DNA of 64,000 nucleotides, taken from Linanthus parryae (taxonomy: Eukaryota > Streptophyta > Magnoliopsida > Ericales > Polemoniaceae). The notes under the pieces were generated by a model that did not search any database, was not told where the DNA came from, and saw only the letters and a program-made list of their open reading frames with translations. The position numbers and the translations under genes are program-made. The stretch lies in assembly GCA_023055425.1 (NCBI GenBank), contig JALGPY010000005.1, positions 79,711,495-79,775,494 of the forward strand, in the 5' to 3' direction. Below, piece by piece: positions 33,750-47,183 of this stretch. How positions within the stretch are numbered: position 1 is the stretch's first letter; each line of letters opens with the position of its first letter.

Positions 33750-35571
33750 GGTAACCGGGTCGGGCTGTCGACCTTAAATTACAAGTGCTGTTTGGGAGGC
33801 AACCCAATGTAGAGTAGGATGCTATTTATTTATGTTTTTTTCTTTTAGTTCTCCATATGAATTTGAGGGGTGAGAGAGAGTAGTGTTAATTCTTCCAATC
33901 AGTGTGCAGGTACACAGGTACAAAAGACGTCCAGATTCCCCTTATTGATGCGTGCGATAGAGAATGTGAGTAGGCACATCGGGATCCGGACGCGAGGTGA
34001 GACTTTTCCGGAAACTGTCAACGGTCCACAAGACCTCTTCTTGTTGCAGTTTTGCGGACACGGTGCCCATGTAGGTCCGGGCACCCCAGGTACCTCTAAC
34101 TCTCTCTGTTCTACGTTTTGAGCGATAATTGTGTAGATCCACCGCCAACACATTTAAGCGATGAGTCCTCTAATTATATCTCTAAATTCGTTGAGGACAA
34201 CGAAACACTTAAGTGTGGGGGGGGGGGGGGTCTGTGTACAGTTTTGCTAGCCATGTCGGTCCTTTCATAGCCTTGTTACACGTAGTTGTGTAGTATTGTG
34301 AGTATTGTGTGGTTAGTGTAATGTTTTTAATATATTGTTGTATTGTGATAGGTTCAAATTTTTTCTGCATTGTTCTGCACTTTTATATTATTGAGTCCCC
34401 TACCCAATTCGTTGTGGTTAATCGAGTTGGCCAGTTACATGTAGAGTCTAAGAAAATTAAAAAAATAAAATAAAAAAAAAACAAAACAAAACAAAAATCC
34501 ATAAAAAATTAAAAACTTTGAGTTGGGCAATTGATGAAGCTTGAAACTATAGAGAGTTCAGTGAAAGAGTCTCAATGAATAGGAAGCACCGTAGTGGGGA
34601 AAACCTTAACTTTTAGTATCCTACGCACCGGTTTCACGAAAAGGAAGTCCCGGGTATTCAGGGAAAAGTGGAAAGTAGATGTCGGGCATACCTTTAGTTC
34701 CTATAATGTGCTACGAGAATTTAGTCATAAGGGGTAGTTGAATAGTCTGTTTTCGAGTGGAAACTTGTGGCCTCTTGAAATCCGGGGTGGACCTTCGTGC
34801 AGAGTCGGTTTCATGTGGTACACTGCCTTAGCCTAAGTGAAGTTAGGGAGTGTACACCACCATCCCTTACGGTGGTTTCAAGAGCTAACCGAAAAAGCCC
34901 ACACTTCGTTGCTCTAACGGCACGGCTGAAATAAAAAAAAAGAGAATGAAAAACAAAATAAACCAAAATCTTCTCTTGGACTAGATACGGTGAACAGCCT
35001 AATGTGCCCCTGTTCGCACAGGGAATTTGGATTCAAACCAATTAGAGCGTCTAAGGAAAATTAAAGTCAAGCTGTATTACACGGAGTTGTGTCTCCCGTC
35101 ACTGGGACAATTTGCATTCAATGCAATAACGGCTAAGAGGGTCTGAAAACCTCATATGACTTGGCGACGAAAGACTACTATAGGATTAAGGGTGCCTAGA
35201 CCCTCTGAGCTAAAGGACGTGCCCGGATCTTGGAATGAGTTTGGTGGATGTTTGGGGACCCCTTAGTGAGCGTGTGCGTAGGATAATTGTATTTTCAATC
35301 CCTTATTACGGTTGTGTGAATTTCAAAAGAGACTTGTGAGAACTTGATGATTTTGGTTCGTGATAGCGAGATTGCCCGTCTCTTAAGAAAAAGAAAAAAG
35401 TATGTTGTTTCAATTTTAGCATTGTTCTATAATCGAGTTGCATTGTCTATAGTCATGAAGATTGCATTGTGTGTGTGAGTTGTTTGTGTCACATGGCTAG
35501 TAAAGTTTTATGCAATTCGGTGGATTAAAACGTAGTGTAAGGTTTGATTTTTCCCGGGACACGCAAAAAGG
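33750..35571 (+). other. Non-coding 3' internal region of element F
   Basis: 1.8 kb without a usable open frame. Contains a run of 14 G at about 34217-34230 in the context AAGTGTGGGG, which resembles the element's own polypurine tract, and an A-rich run at 34455-34510. The true polypurine tract lies at 35572-35585. Confidence 0.65.
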
Positions 35572-35585
35572 TAGTGTGGGGGATT

Positions 35586-37275
35586 TGATAACTCTCTATT
35601 AGAGTTATATTTCTTGCACGTTTTATATCGTTTTGCATTCTTTCCGGGTTGATAATCTTAGTTTTACACTATGATTAGAGAGAAAACGTAGAAGTTGAGC
35701 TCTAGGCATAATATTGTTAATCCAAGTGTTTCTCGCATTATTTTATGGATTTTTTGTCAAATTTGATCGCGCAGGTTGTTTTTCGTGTTGTTTTGACAGG
35801 AAACGGAACTTGAGAGATGAAGCGGAGAGGAGAAAAAAGCTTTGGAGATTTTTCGGGAGCTTAAACGAAGAAGAAATTGTGAAGAAACATTGAAAATACA
35901 TGAAGAGGGGAGGCAAATGCAATTTAATGAAGTTTCTCTAACGGCACTTTGACCCCCTAGATGAAAAATGGCCAAACACTTGGTGAAAATTCCGTGGCCA
36001 ACGTGAGAGCAACTCACTGGAAGTGTAGGATAAAAAAGGTGATCCTATGATCACAAGATCAGCCGCAATACCACAAAATGTGATCCTATGATCAAAAATT
36101 GTGATCACAAGATCACAATACTTAAAAAAAAAAAGAACGGGGATTCTTTTATTATATGGACGGAAGGGAGAGAAAAAAAGAAGAAGAACACTCACGCTAG
36201 GAGAAGACTCACGCAAGAGGAGGCTAGGGTTCAAGAGGAGAACACCTCCATTGAAGATCTAGGTTTTTCTTCTTCTTCTTCTTCTTCTTCTTCCTCTCTA
36301 AATCCTTGTATGGAGAAACTTGTAAGTTTTGTTTGGTTGATTACTATTAGCTAAACTCCATTGCTAGGCTTATCTAGAGAGCCTAGGGTTATGCAGACGA
36401 TGGTTTTTTCCGGACTTTAATCTTTGTTTCAAGTTTATTGATTTCTTCTATTTAATGGATGTTAGTTCTTGAATCTTGTTAATGATCTTAGTATATTGGC
36501 ACGACTAAGATAGTAATTGATAATCAATGAACTAGGGTTTGCTCATTGGATGAATCATGCTTAAAGTTGATTAAGTTCTAAATAATTGTTCATAATTTAT
36601 GCTTAATTCTTAATGGGGATGGAGTAATTAACTGGAACCGTTAGTTGGCTAGTGAAGTGCGCGACAGTGACTTTAACTAGCGAGGATGAGATATGAGCAT
36701 CAATCCCGAATCACCGAGACCGAAAAGTAGAAGTGTTAGGATTGGCCTAGTGTGGGTAGATTCGGTAGGATTATTCCGCTGTTTCGTGAAACGGTGGACC
36801 GACAGGACCCGTTATCGTGCCAGTAGATGACCTGCTTGAACGTACCGGTAGACAACATGAGACCAAGAGGAGATTGTAGTCAACCGAGACATAAAATGAC
36901 ATGAGACTGATAGGAGATTGTCATAGCCTATTACCCGGCTTGATTAGGATGGAATTAACGTGTTACTCAGATAATTCGGAAATCGTCTACAGCCCTTGGT
37001 AATCTAGAGATCGCCTAGTTTCTCCATATCTTGTTTATTAAAACGAAAAAAAATCATAAAAAATAGTTTAGTTGTTTATTTTAATATTCAGTCACTTGTT
37101 TGTGGGTGACGAACTAGTTTTATCACTCAATTTTCCTCCTTATACCGTACACTAAGTTAACCGACTAATTAAATAATCTAAAGTCTGTCCTCGTGGGATC
37201 GATAACTCGGGGTTGAAATACCACCCTTATATTACTTGACCGTGCACTTGCGCATACGCGTAAAGAATCGCGTCA
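35586..37275 (+). repeat. 3' LTR of element F
   Basis: 1690 bp; preceded by GTAGTGTGGGGGAT and followed by the target duplication GTTCC. Confidence 0.93.
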
Positions 37276-37280
37276 GTTCC

Positions 37281-38526
37281 CAGATAATAACTTTGAACCT
37301 ATGATATAGGGGGAACTTGAAGGACCTGAGGTATATGCCATAGAGTCGTCCTATTGGAGGGTGCACTTTGACGGATCATCAACGAGAACAGGAGGCGGAA
37401 CTGGGATTGTTCTGACTAGGCCTGATGGGGAAGTCATTCAAATGTCAAAGAAGATGGAATTTGCAGTAACCAGCAATGAAGCTGAATATGAAGCTTTAAT
37501 CCCAGGCCTCCTCGCAGCCAAAGCTATGGAAGCTCATAACTTAATTGTGATGGGGGATTCCAAGCTGGTTGTGAAGCAAGCTTCGAGCGAGTATGGTTTA
37601 AAAGAAATCAACTCGTTGAGTTACATGTCGATCGTGCAGAATCTAGTTTAGGGATTCGACTCAATCAAGTACGAGCACACTCTCAGAGCTGATAATCGAC
37701 ATGCGGATGCACTGGCTACTCTAGGATCAAAGATTAGCGCAGAAAAGTTTCCAACAAAGATCTCGATTGAGTTCAAGACTACCCATTCCCTAATAAAAGA
37801 CTTGTGTGAAGACGAGTCTACATAATTCGAGATTGGAGGAATCCTGTCATGCATGTGATTGCAGAAGGAACTACCAAGGAAAGTTGGATCTCTATAAAAG
37901 GATTCTGCATACACAACAATTTGCTTTACTACAAAGGACCCGGTGGGATCTTGATGCGATGCTTTGCGTAAGAGGAAGGTCGATCTCTGCTAGAGAAGAT
38001 TCATGAAAGGTCTTTTGGAGAAAATGAAGTCTCAATATATAGGAAAGCTCATAGATATGGGATTCATTGGCCTCAAATGTCCGGCTATGCTGCAATCTTA
38101 CAAGGCAACTTTGAGAAGTGTGCGTTGGTGAAGGACTCTCTATAGGTTGCTGCAATTTATGATGATGCTGATTGGCGAAAGCCACTGATTGACTATTTGC
38201 AAGATGAAGTTCTACCAAGAGATAAGAAGGAGACTGAGAAACTCAAGAGAAAATCAACTCGATACGTGCTAAAAGAGAACCTGCTATGGCAAAAAAGACA
38301 TGATGGAAATCTAATTAGATGCCTGAATGGTCAAGAGATACAAGAATTCATGGAATTATCTCATCAAGTGGAGCATTAGGGAGGCGCAAAACTTTGCAGA
38401 CAACTTTTGACCGTTGGCTACTTTTGGCCAACAATGGAGGCTGACTATCGCGCGAAGGTCAAAAGGTGTCAACAATTCCAATTCAACGGCAACTTGGTTC
38501 ATGCTCCTGCAGTTGACCTGCACGCC
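37281..38526 (+). pseudogene. Element B second (aRH-type) RNase H and integrase zinc modules
   Basis: Continues pol after element F. The RNase H keeps all four acidic residues in HFDGSSTRTGGG, SNEAEYEAL, MGDSKLVVKQ and RADNRHADALATL. Then come two consecutive zinc-binding-like modules: one ending YRKAHRYGIHWP...FEKCAL, the second GAKLCRQLL, GYFWPTMEADY, RCQQFQ. Stops at about 37306, 37649, 37822, 37969 and 38377 show decay. The coding breaks off at LHALG where element G inserted (target TTAGG). Confidence 0.86.
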
Positions 38527-38531
38527 TTAGG

Positions 38532-41500
38532 TGTAACAACCTGTAATTTTATTGGGTCAAATTATTATAAATTAAGATTTTGGGGCTATTGTGTAAAACT
38601 TCCTCCCAGTGGTATTTGCGGACAAATGCTTATCCAGGAATTCGAGGAATATGAATTCAACATGAAGGGTCAATTTGCAATTATTCAGTAGATGAGGGTT
38701 CCAATGTAATTTCTTGAAACTTGAATTTCTGGCTAAATTTGGCCAATATGAGACTACCAAGAATTGTGGGAATGCTTACAAAGCAATCACAAATATTGGG
38801 GCCAAAGTGTAATTTTTCTGAACGTATACCTATATTTCTATTTTATATCCCAATTCTTTTGAAAATTATAAAATAACCCTATAAGCATGAATGCCATGGG
38901 CTCCCTTGGTGCCACCTCACTCATGAGGTGGAAATTCTTCAGCACACCTCCACCACCGACTAAAAACAGGGCGAATATTAATTCCCCTTCTTCTTCTTCA
39001 ACTTCTTCTTCATTCTTCAATAACCATCATGAAGAACACCACCGTCACCGCCACCCACACCATTGCGCCACCACCACCTCTACACAAAATAACGGACCTG
39101 CTGCTATGGTGGACTCCCCATTGATTGGGAATCAAGACCCCTCCCTCAGTTCGAGTATTCGTGGAGTAATGAGAGAGAAACCCAGGTAGGAACCCAACGT
39201 ACCCTAACTGGTTATGCGGGAAATTGTCTCTCCCTATTGTTCCTTAGTCGAAATAATCCACATATTCGTGATCCTGAATTGAAGGCGAGCCCTGGGAACA
39301 GCTTGGCACTCTCTAACTCGTGGGGACGACGAAATCTCGCCGGTTTCTGGAAAACAGCCACCGAAATCTGTAGTAGCTCGCTGGAATGACGGTAATCCAC
39401 TTGTTCTTGCTTATTTGTTGCTCCAGATAGTTTCTATTTGGTCCCTGATACTTCCTCAACCAACTGGGAGAATAAGAACGTGACTGTAACCGGTATTTCA
39501 CCATATTTCATTCGTGGGTACATGAGTTTTCTGGGGAACTTTCGTGCCCTGTAAACATGACTTGTTGACCAATTTCGGTGCAATTTGTTTCTGGGTAATC
39601 TTTGGGTCTAATACTACAACTCTTCAGTCAATTTCACGACTTAGATTTCTCTCTATCTAGCTGTAATATCCTTTAAATATGTAGAAAAAAATATTAGCAA
39701 GGCTGGATTTTCAGCTTTGGTGTTCTTGGTTACAACTCTCAGAAGCCATATCCCGTACCTCAATTGTTCAAATCACTCGTTGTTTGGTGCTTCATACTCC
39801 CTATTTGTAGCTATACGAATTGGTATACATTTCTTCCTTAAATATAATCATTATATTCCTGGAAATCTGCTAAAACGCTGCTGCATTTGTGTAGCTACCT
39901 GGACATGCTAACTCATTACATATTATCCCACCTTTGAGCTTTTATAATTCTTTGGATTCTTAAGCAACTCAGAAACTTCTTGGACCTGTTGCTTATCTAT
40001 GTTAGCTATGTAAACTCGTGTGAAGATTCCTCTTTCATATGCTCTGAGTACTTCTTATATCCGGGACAAAGCTGCCTCGACTTGTATGCATAATCTCTTG
40101 AAAATTGTGAATTTGACTAAGTGTGGAATATGCTTAATTTTCCTCAACTTTGAACTGTAATATCTCCTTCAATATTTTGAGTCTCTAAGATCTTAAATAT
40201 GTTCTGGAATCCTTGTTCATCCATCTTCATAACCCTATTTCCAGTTTTCTCAATCTATTTCTCAGTTGTTCGTAAATTTACTCAGAAACTGGTTGTATTT
40301 GTAAATTCCCGTCAATCTTATACTGCTAGTTTATCTGTCAAAATGACGGTTTTACCCTACACATCCTTGAGTAAAGTGGCTCGCTTTACTATTATGACCA
40401 TTCCTACCAAATTTGATTAAGTTGATTTTCTAGAGAACTCCGTTCTGATCAAAACCGTAAGGGGGGGGGGCAAAACATGTAATTTCACTTAAACGTTGTA
40501 TTAAAACTAAAATGATGTTTTGGAGCTATCAACATGACCCATATGAATAATTGGGGACTAAATATGCTGTTTTGGATTATGGTTGACCAAGTCAACTAAT
40601 GGGGAGTCTTTTTGTAATTATTGGTAAACTTCAGGGGCATAAGTGCAAATCATTAAAAGTGGTAGCTTTCAACTCTATGACCACCTGAGAATGTTACATA
40701 CGATTATTTCATATTGTTGAGCATGATTTGACTTATTTGAGGAGTTCATACTCTGTCAGGGACTAAAGTGCAAATTAGACAAACTTTAGGGACCTAAATG
40801 TAAATAGTCGGAACTTGAGACTCGATCTTAAGTAAGTAACTTGGAGACTTAGTAACTCATGAGACTAACCAACCAGACATAACTTAGATGTTCAGGAATA
40901 GTTAGAGACTGTACTAATAAGGCTAAGACTTTGGGGGCAGAACAGTAATTCTGAACTAGACAACTAGTATGACGTTTGTATATGCCTTTTTACCTCACTG
41001 ATGAGGGTGTGTACTAAAGTATATGTACACTTTTATATGTAGAGGTTGCTGGGTTATAGAGTCGGCATCGCTAATCAGGAATGCTAAGCAGGTTATCAGG
41101 TAAGTATGTGAATGCTTATTTACTGTTAAGAATACTAGATTGGATGTATGCATGTCTCCATGAGTGGGAGATGAGGAAATCATGGTATAGCAGAGGGGAT
41201 GAAATTGGACATTTATAAATATATATATATGCATATGAATCAGGTAAGCTTGAGTATTGTTCATAATTGTTTGGGAATACTTATTTAAGAACTGATTTTT
41301 GTACCTCAGACCTCTTTATGGTCAAATATTATGAGACAATTACTACATCCACGATATATTAATGGGACCTAGTCTATGGGATTAATACAATTATGGGACC
41401 CGTTCTTCGGGCTTTACATTCATGGCCTACGAGCTAAGTTGTTACATTGCTAGCTCCCTACTTGTGGGCAACTAGTACTACCCTCTGGACTGACAATCTA

Positions 41501-41993
41501 GTAGGGGTGTGCACATTTAATGTCTAGTTTGTCTTGGTGGATTAATGGCTGGTACAAGAATAAGGAAAAGAGAATGGATTTTTTGTAATTGTGTTATTGG
41601 ATAATTTGAATTACTCGTTAACGTTTAATTACTATCTGACATAGGTCAGGTTACTGGGCATAAGCGTTACAAGTACATGTTACACGCCGCAAAATCTATT
41701 TCTATCTATTCCATTTTAAAGTCTATATTGGTGTTATAAACTGATGTTGTGACATCATTGCCATCTTTACTTGGAAGGTGTGTACGCGGAAGACTGGGAA
41801 GTAGGCTGACACCTATATGATTGACACACTAGTATATAAAAGCTATCATAGTAAGTTCTCTTAATTCCAGTTTCTTTAATTCTGTCTTGTAACTGGATCG
41901 TTAGGATTAGACTCCGTGTTGAGTGGAGGACATCTCCAGAGAGTTTGGGGGTCCAAATGTAGTTCTCCCGTACTCTGGGATGAGGGTGTTACA
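38532..41993 (+). repeat. 5' LTR of element G
   Basis: 3462 bp. Contains a perfect hairpin CCACCTCA-CTCA-TGAGGTGG at 38912-38931, also present in the 3' LTR. An open frame from 38887 within the LTR is not conserved as protein between the copies. Confidence 0.9.
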
Positions 41994-43761
41994 GATGGTA
42001 TCAGAGCATTGGTTCTGTGAAGAGACACAATTGGAAACTCAAGATAATAGGTGGATAGTGTTTTTAAAATTAAAACTGGATAGGAATAAAGACTGAAATT
42101 GGAATAGGATGGTCGGAGAAAGCAATGACGAGAGAGCTATATGTGCTTAATTGGGCCAAACAGGCCACAGTAATTGCAATCTTAGGCTGCATTTTGTGAA
42201 TAAACTCAGGAAAGAATAATTGATGAGGAAATAGTATATGGGTGGTTAGTTACAGGAGTGATCCGGATATCTGACAGAAGGGTATGCATGAACCCTGTTT
42301 GGGACAAATTTATCTGGATTATCATGATACTACTCAAGGACGTCTGTTTGGTCAGCCAAGAGGCTGTCGTGTTACTATATGAGGATGTTTCCTTGAACAA
42401 ACTATTAATAGACTCCTTCACTAGCCTGAAATGGAAGCAGATGAGTTTCGATTTTACTCTTGTAGCTGGATGACCTTGTCTGGCATCCCAGACATAAGGA
42501 TAATACCTGTTTAGGAATCGAATAAGTAATGGTTAATGATGCGTTGGTAGATGAACTAGACCTATAGGTGGATTGTAAGACGTGGCAGTAGGAATTACTA
42601 AGGTTAATAGGTGGGATACGCATACTTCAGAACGTAGAATAAGGAATGGAAGAGCTTATGAAGCAATTAATCGAAAGGTTGAGGACACTTTCTCAAGTAT
42701 ATCCTCGAGATGAGTTGTAGACTAGGGGAGGATTGTGATAAGGAAAATAAGATTGGGTTGAGTGGAGATACAATGAATAAGGAAGCAAGGGTCCTTTATA
42801 CATTGGGAAAGTTAGGTTGGAGGGGTACCAGCAAAACTATGAGGAGATATATATAGAGAATCTGATGCGAGGGCTATTCTCTAAATGTAAGGGGCTATAC
42901 CATCGTAGGAGCTTTATTCATCAGATTATGGGTAAGAGACGAAGGATCTGTATAGGTGTGGTAAAGGAAAAGTACCGGTTAAATTTTAGGTGTTATGGGG
43001 CAAGGAGGTCACAATATTCTTCGCAAGACAAGAGAGTTACTTAAGGATGGACCGAGTAGAATCGTCAGGGGACCTTAAGAAGGAATGCATTAGAATGGCT
43101 TAATAATGATTAGTGGCATTAAATAACGATACTGACATATATTGGAGTACATTTGGGAAATGATTAGTAGAATTAGGAAAGAATTGTATCAAGAAATGGG
43201 GGTTGGCACTGTGTGATGTTGGAAGGGTGGAAAATAGACAGACAGTGGAAATAATATGTTGGATAGGTAATAGAAGAAATTTTTGAGGTGTTATATATAG
43301 AGTTGTGGGTCAGGGTAATGTAGAAAATTGTCGTTCATCAGGCGCGGGGTGGAAATCGGTGGATTCATATTTAAGTTCATAGATTGTGATTAATAAGATA
43401 TCCATGAAGGAAAGTTTGGAAAGATTAAAATATGATTGGGTGCATTCGGGAGTGGTGTGGGAACATGTCATACTGATGTAAAGACTAGGAGACATTAGGA
43501 ATAAGGGATAGGGCAACAATGTCTTCAGTGTACCATGGTTTAGGGAAGTGGTAAGAGATAGAGAAGTGTTGATGGATAACTGTATTAGGAAAGGCGAATC
43601 GTAACATATTCATGGTTTGTTAAATTCACAATACCAAAGAGGTGGGTAAACGCCGTAAAGTGGGAAGAGATTCAGGCTTGTATTCACGTGGCATGGGAAA
43701 AGAGTGAGAGGAGTGGGTAAAGATGTGGGATCTTCGGGGATGAATTTTAAAGGGGGTAGGA
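41994..43761 (+). other. Internal region of element G, primer site and non-coding
   Basis: Primer site TGGTATCAGAGC at 41996-42007, initiator-Met type. The rest shows no gag or pol motif in any frame, only short ORFs. The plus strand is purine-rich (about two thirds A+G in lines I counted near 43140-43260). Confidence 0.75.
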
Positions 43762-46700
43762 TGTAACACCTTGTAATTTTATTGGGTCAAATTGTAATAA
43801 ATTAATATTCTGGGTTTATTGTGTAAAGCTTCCTCCCAGCAGTATTTGCGGACACATGTTTATCCATGAATTCGAGGAATATGAATCCAACATGAAGGGT
43901 CAATTTGAAATTATTTAGTAGATGGGGGCTCCAATGAAATTTCTTTAAACTTAAATTTCTGGTTGAACTTGGCCAATTTGAGACTAGCAAGAATTGTGGG
44001 AATGCTTATTGAGCAATCACAAATATTGGGGCTAAAGTGTAATTTTTCTGAATGTATAGCTATATTTCTATTTTATATCCCAACTCTTTTGAAAATTATT
44101 AAATAGCCCCCTAAGCATGAATTCCATGGGCTCCCTTGGTGCCACCTCACTCATGAGGTGGCAATTCCTCAGCACACCTCCACTACTGAGTGAAAACAGG
44201 GTGAATTTTCATTCCCCTTCTTCTTCTTCTTCAACTTCTTCTTCATTCTTCAATAACCATCATGAAGAACACCACTGTCAACTTCACCTACACCATTGTG
44301 CCACCACCACCTCAATTTGATTATTCGTGGAGTAATGAGAGAGAAACCCAGGTAGGAACCCGACAAACACTAACTGGTTATGCGGGAAATTGTCTCTCCC
44401 TGTTGTTCCTCAGTCGGTTTAATCCACATTTTCGTGATCCTTTATCGAAGGCGAGCTCAGGTCGGGGAACCGCTTGGCACTCTCTAACTCGTGGGGACGA
44501 CGAAAGCTCGCCGTTTCTGGAAAACAGCCGCCGGAATCTGCAGTAGCTCGCCGGAATGACGGTAATCCACTTGTTCTTGCTTGTTTCTTGCTACAAATAG
44601 TTTCTATTTGGTCCCTGACACTTCCTCAACCCACTGGGATCATAAAAACTTGACTGTAACTGGCATTTCACCATCTTTGATTCGTGGGTACATGAGTTTT
44701 CCGGGGAACTTTCATGCCCTTGTAAACATGACCTTAATTCTCTCGTTTGTTGATCAATTTCGGTGCAGTTTGTTTCTGGGTAATATGTGGGTCTAATAAT
44801 ACTACTCTTCAGTCAGTTTCACGGCTTAGATTGCTCTCTAGCTAGCTGTAATATCCTTTAAAGATGTAGAGAAAAATATTACCAAGGCTCGTTTCAGCTT
44901 TGCTGATCTTGGTTACAACTCTCAGGAGCCATAACCCATTCCTTAATCGATCAAATCACTCGTTGCTTGGTGCTACATACTCCCTATATGTAGCTCTATA
45001 AATTTGTATACATTTATTTTTAAAATATAATCACTATATTCCTGGAAATTTGCTAAAAAGCTGCTGCATTTGTGTAGCAACCTAAACATGCTAACTCTTT
45101 ACATATTATCCCACCTTTGAGATTTTGTAATTCTTTGGATTCTTAAGCAACTCATAAAATTCTTGGATCTGTTTCTTATCTATCTTAGCTCTGTAAACTC
45201 GTGTGAAGATCCCTCTTTGCTATGCTCTGAGTACTTCTTAAATCCGGGTTAAAGCTGCCTCGACTTGTATGCATAATCTCTTGAAAATTGTGAATTTGAC
45301 TAAGTGTGGAATATGCTTAATTTTCCTCAACTTTGAACTGTAATATCTCCTTCAATATTTTGAGTCTCTAAGATCTTAAATATGTTCTGGAATCCTTGTA
45401 CATCCATCTTCATAACCCTATTTCCAGTTTTCTCAATCTATTTCTCAGTTGTTCATAAATTTACTCAGAAACTGGTTGTATTTGTCAATTCCCGTCAAAT
45501 ACTTCTAGTTTATCTGTCAAAATTACGGTTTTACCCTTCACATCCTTGTGTAAAGTTGATCGCTTTAATGTTATGACCACTCCTATCAAATTTTATTAAG
45601 TTGATCTTCTAGAGAACTCCGTTCTGATCAAAACCGTAAGGGAGGGGCAAAACTTGTAATTTCACTTAAACGTTGTATTAAAATTAAAATGATGTTTTGG
45701 TGCTATCAACATGACCCATATGAATAATTGGGGTCTAAATATGCTATTTTGGATTACGGTTAACCAAGTCAACTAATGGGGGTCTTTTTGTTATTATTAG
45801 TAAACTTTAAGGGCATAAGTGAAAATAATTAAAAGTGATAGTTTTCAACTCTATGACTACCTGAGAATGTTACATAGGATGATTTCATATTTTTGAGCAT
45901 GAATTGACTTATTTGAGGAGTTCATACTCCGTCAGGGACTAAAGTGCAAATTAGATAAACTTCAGGGACCTAAATGTAAATAGTCAGATCTTGAGACTCG
46001 ATCTTAAGTAAGTAACTTGGAGACTTAGTAACTCATGAGACTGACCAACTAGAGATAACTAAGAGGTTCGGGAATAGTCAGAACTGTACTAATAAGAATA
46101 AGACTTTGGGGGCAAAACAGTAATTCTGGAATAGACAACTAGTATGACTTTTGTATATGCATTTTTACCTCACTGATGAGGGGGTGTACTAAAACATATG
46201 TACACTTGTATATGTAGAGGTTGCTGGGTTAGAGAGTCGGCATCGCTAATCAGGAATGCTACGCATGCTATCAGGTAAGCATGTGAATGCTTATTTACTG
46301 TTAAGAATACTAGATTGGATGTATGCATGTCTCTGTGAGTGGGAAATGAGGAAATCATGGTATAGCGGAGGGGATGAAATTGGACATTTATGTATATATG
46401 CATATGAATCAGGTAAGCATGAGTATTGTTCATAATTGTTTGGGAATACTTATTTAAGAACTGATTTCCGTACCTCAGACCTCTGTGTGGTCAAATACTA
46501 TGAGAGCGTACTACGGGCTCGATATATTTGATGGGACCCGGTCTTCGGGCTTAATACAATTATGGAACCCATTCTTCTGGCTTTACATTCATGGCCTACG
46601 GGCTAAGTCGGTACATTGCTAGCTCCTAACTTGTGGGAAACTAGTACTACCCTCTGGACTGACCATCTAGTAGGGGGTGTGCACACTTAAGGTCTAGTTT

Positions 46701-47178
46701 GTCTTGGTGGATTAATGGGTGGTACAGGAATTAGGAAAAGAGAATGGGTTTGTCGTAACTGTGTTATTGGATAATTTTAATTACTGGTTTAACGTTTCCT
46801 TACTATTTGACATAGGTCATGTTACAGGGCATAAGCGTTATAAGTACATGTTATACGCCGCAAATCTGTTTCTATCTATTCCATTATAAAGTCTATATTG
46901 GTGTTATAAACTGATGTTGTGACATCACTGCCTTCTATACTTGGCAGGTGTTTACGCGGGAGACTGGGAAGTAGGCTGACACCTATAGGATTGATACACT
47001 AGTATATACAAGCTATCATAGTAAGTTCTTTTAATTCCAGTTTCTTTAATTCTATCTTGTAACAGAACAGTTAGGATTACACTCCTTTCTAAGCATTTCC
47101 GTGCTCGGCGCAGGACATATTTGGAGAGTCTGGGGATCCAAGTGTAGTTCTCCAGTACTCTGTGATGGGGATGTTACA
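43762..47178 (+). repeat. 3' LTR of element G
   Basis: 3417 bp, starts TGTAACACC after the polypurine tract and ends GATGTTACA before the TTAGG duplication. Hairpin at 44142-44161 as in the 5' LTR. Confidence 0.9.
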
Positions 47179-47183
47179 TTAGG

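Larger units (their letters stand above)
30715..37275 (+). mobile_element. Non-autonomous LTR element F with Athila-type primer site
   Basis: 6561 bp with LTRs 30715-32395 and 35586-37275, target duplication GTTCC (30710-30714 and 37276-37280), primer site TGGCGCCGTTTCCGGGGA and polypurine tract GTGTGGGGGAT. The LTR edges TGATAACTCTC...CGCGTCA and the primer site are Athila-like. The internal region is only 3.2 kb, with one degenerate zinc-knuckle ORF and no protease, RT or integrase, so it must depend on another element. About 9 differences occur in the first 290 bp of the two LTRs, so it is young. Confidence 0.92.
38532..47178 (+). mobile_element. Non-autonomous LTR element G with very long LTRs
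   Basis: 8647 bp, with LTRs of 3462 bp (38532-41993) and 3417 bp (43762-47178), target duplication TTAGG (38527-38531, 47179-47183), primer site TGGTATCAGAGC at 41996 and polypurine tract AAAGGGGGTAGGA at about 43750. LTR edges TGTAACA(C/A)C...GATGTTACA and the primer site resemble Del/Tekay-type Ty3/gypsy elements. The 1768-bp internal region has no recognisable protein domain. LTRs differ at about 32 of the first 290 positions, so it is clearly older than F. Confidence 0.9.

Noticed and set aside
36088..36354. Open frame with poly-Ser in F's 3' LTR
   Set aside because: Lies over simple sequence in an LTR and is not open in the partner LTR in the same form.
38887..39189. Open frame MNAMGSLGATSL... 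in the G LTR as a gene
   Set aside because: The equivalent frame in the other LTR is truncated and diverges after about 50 codons; no domain.
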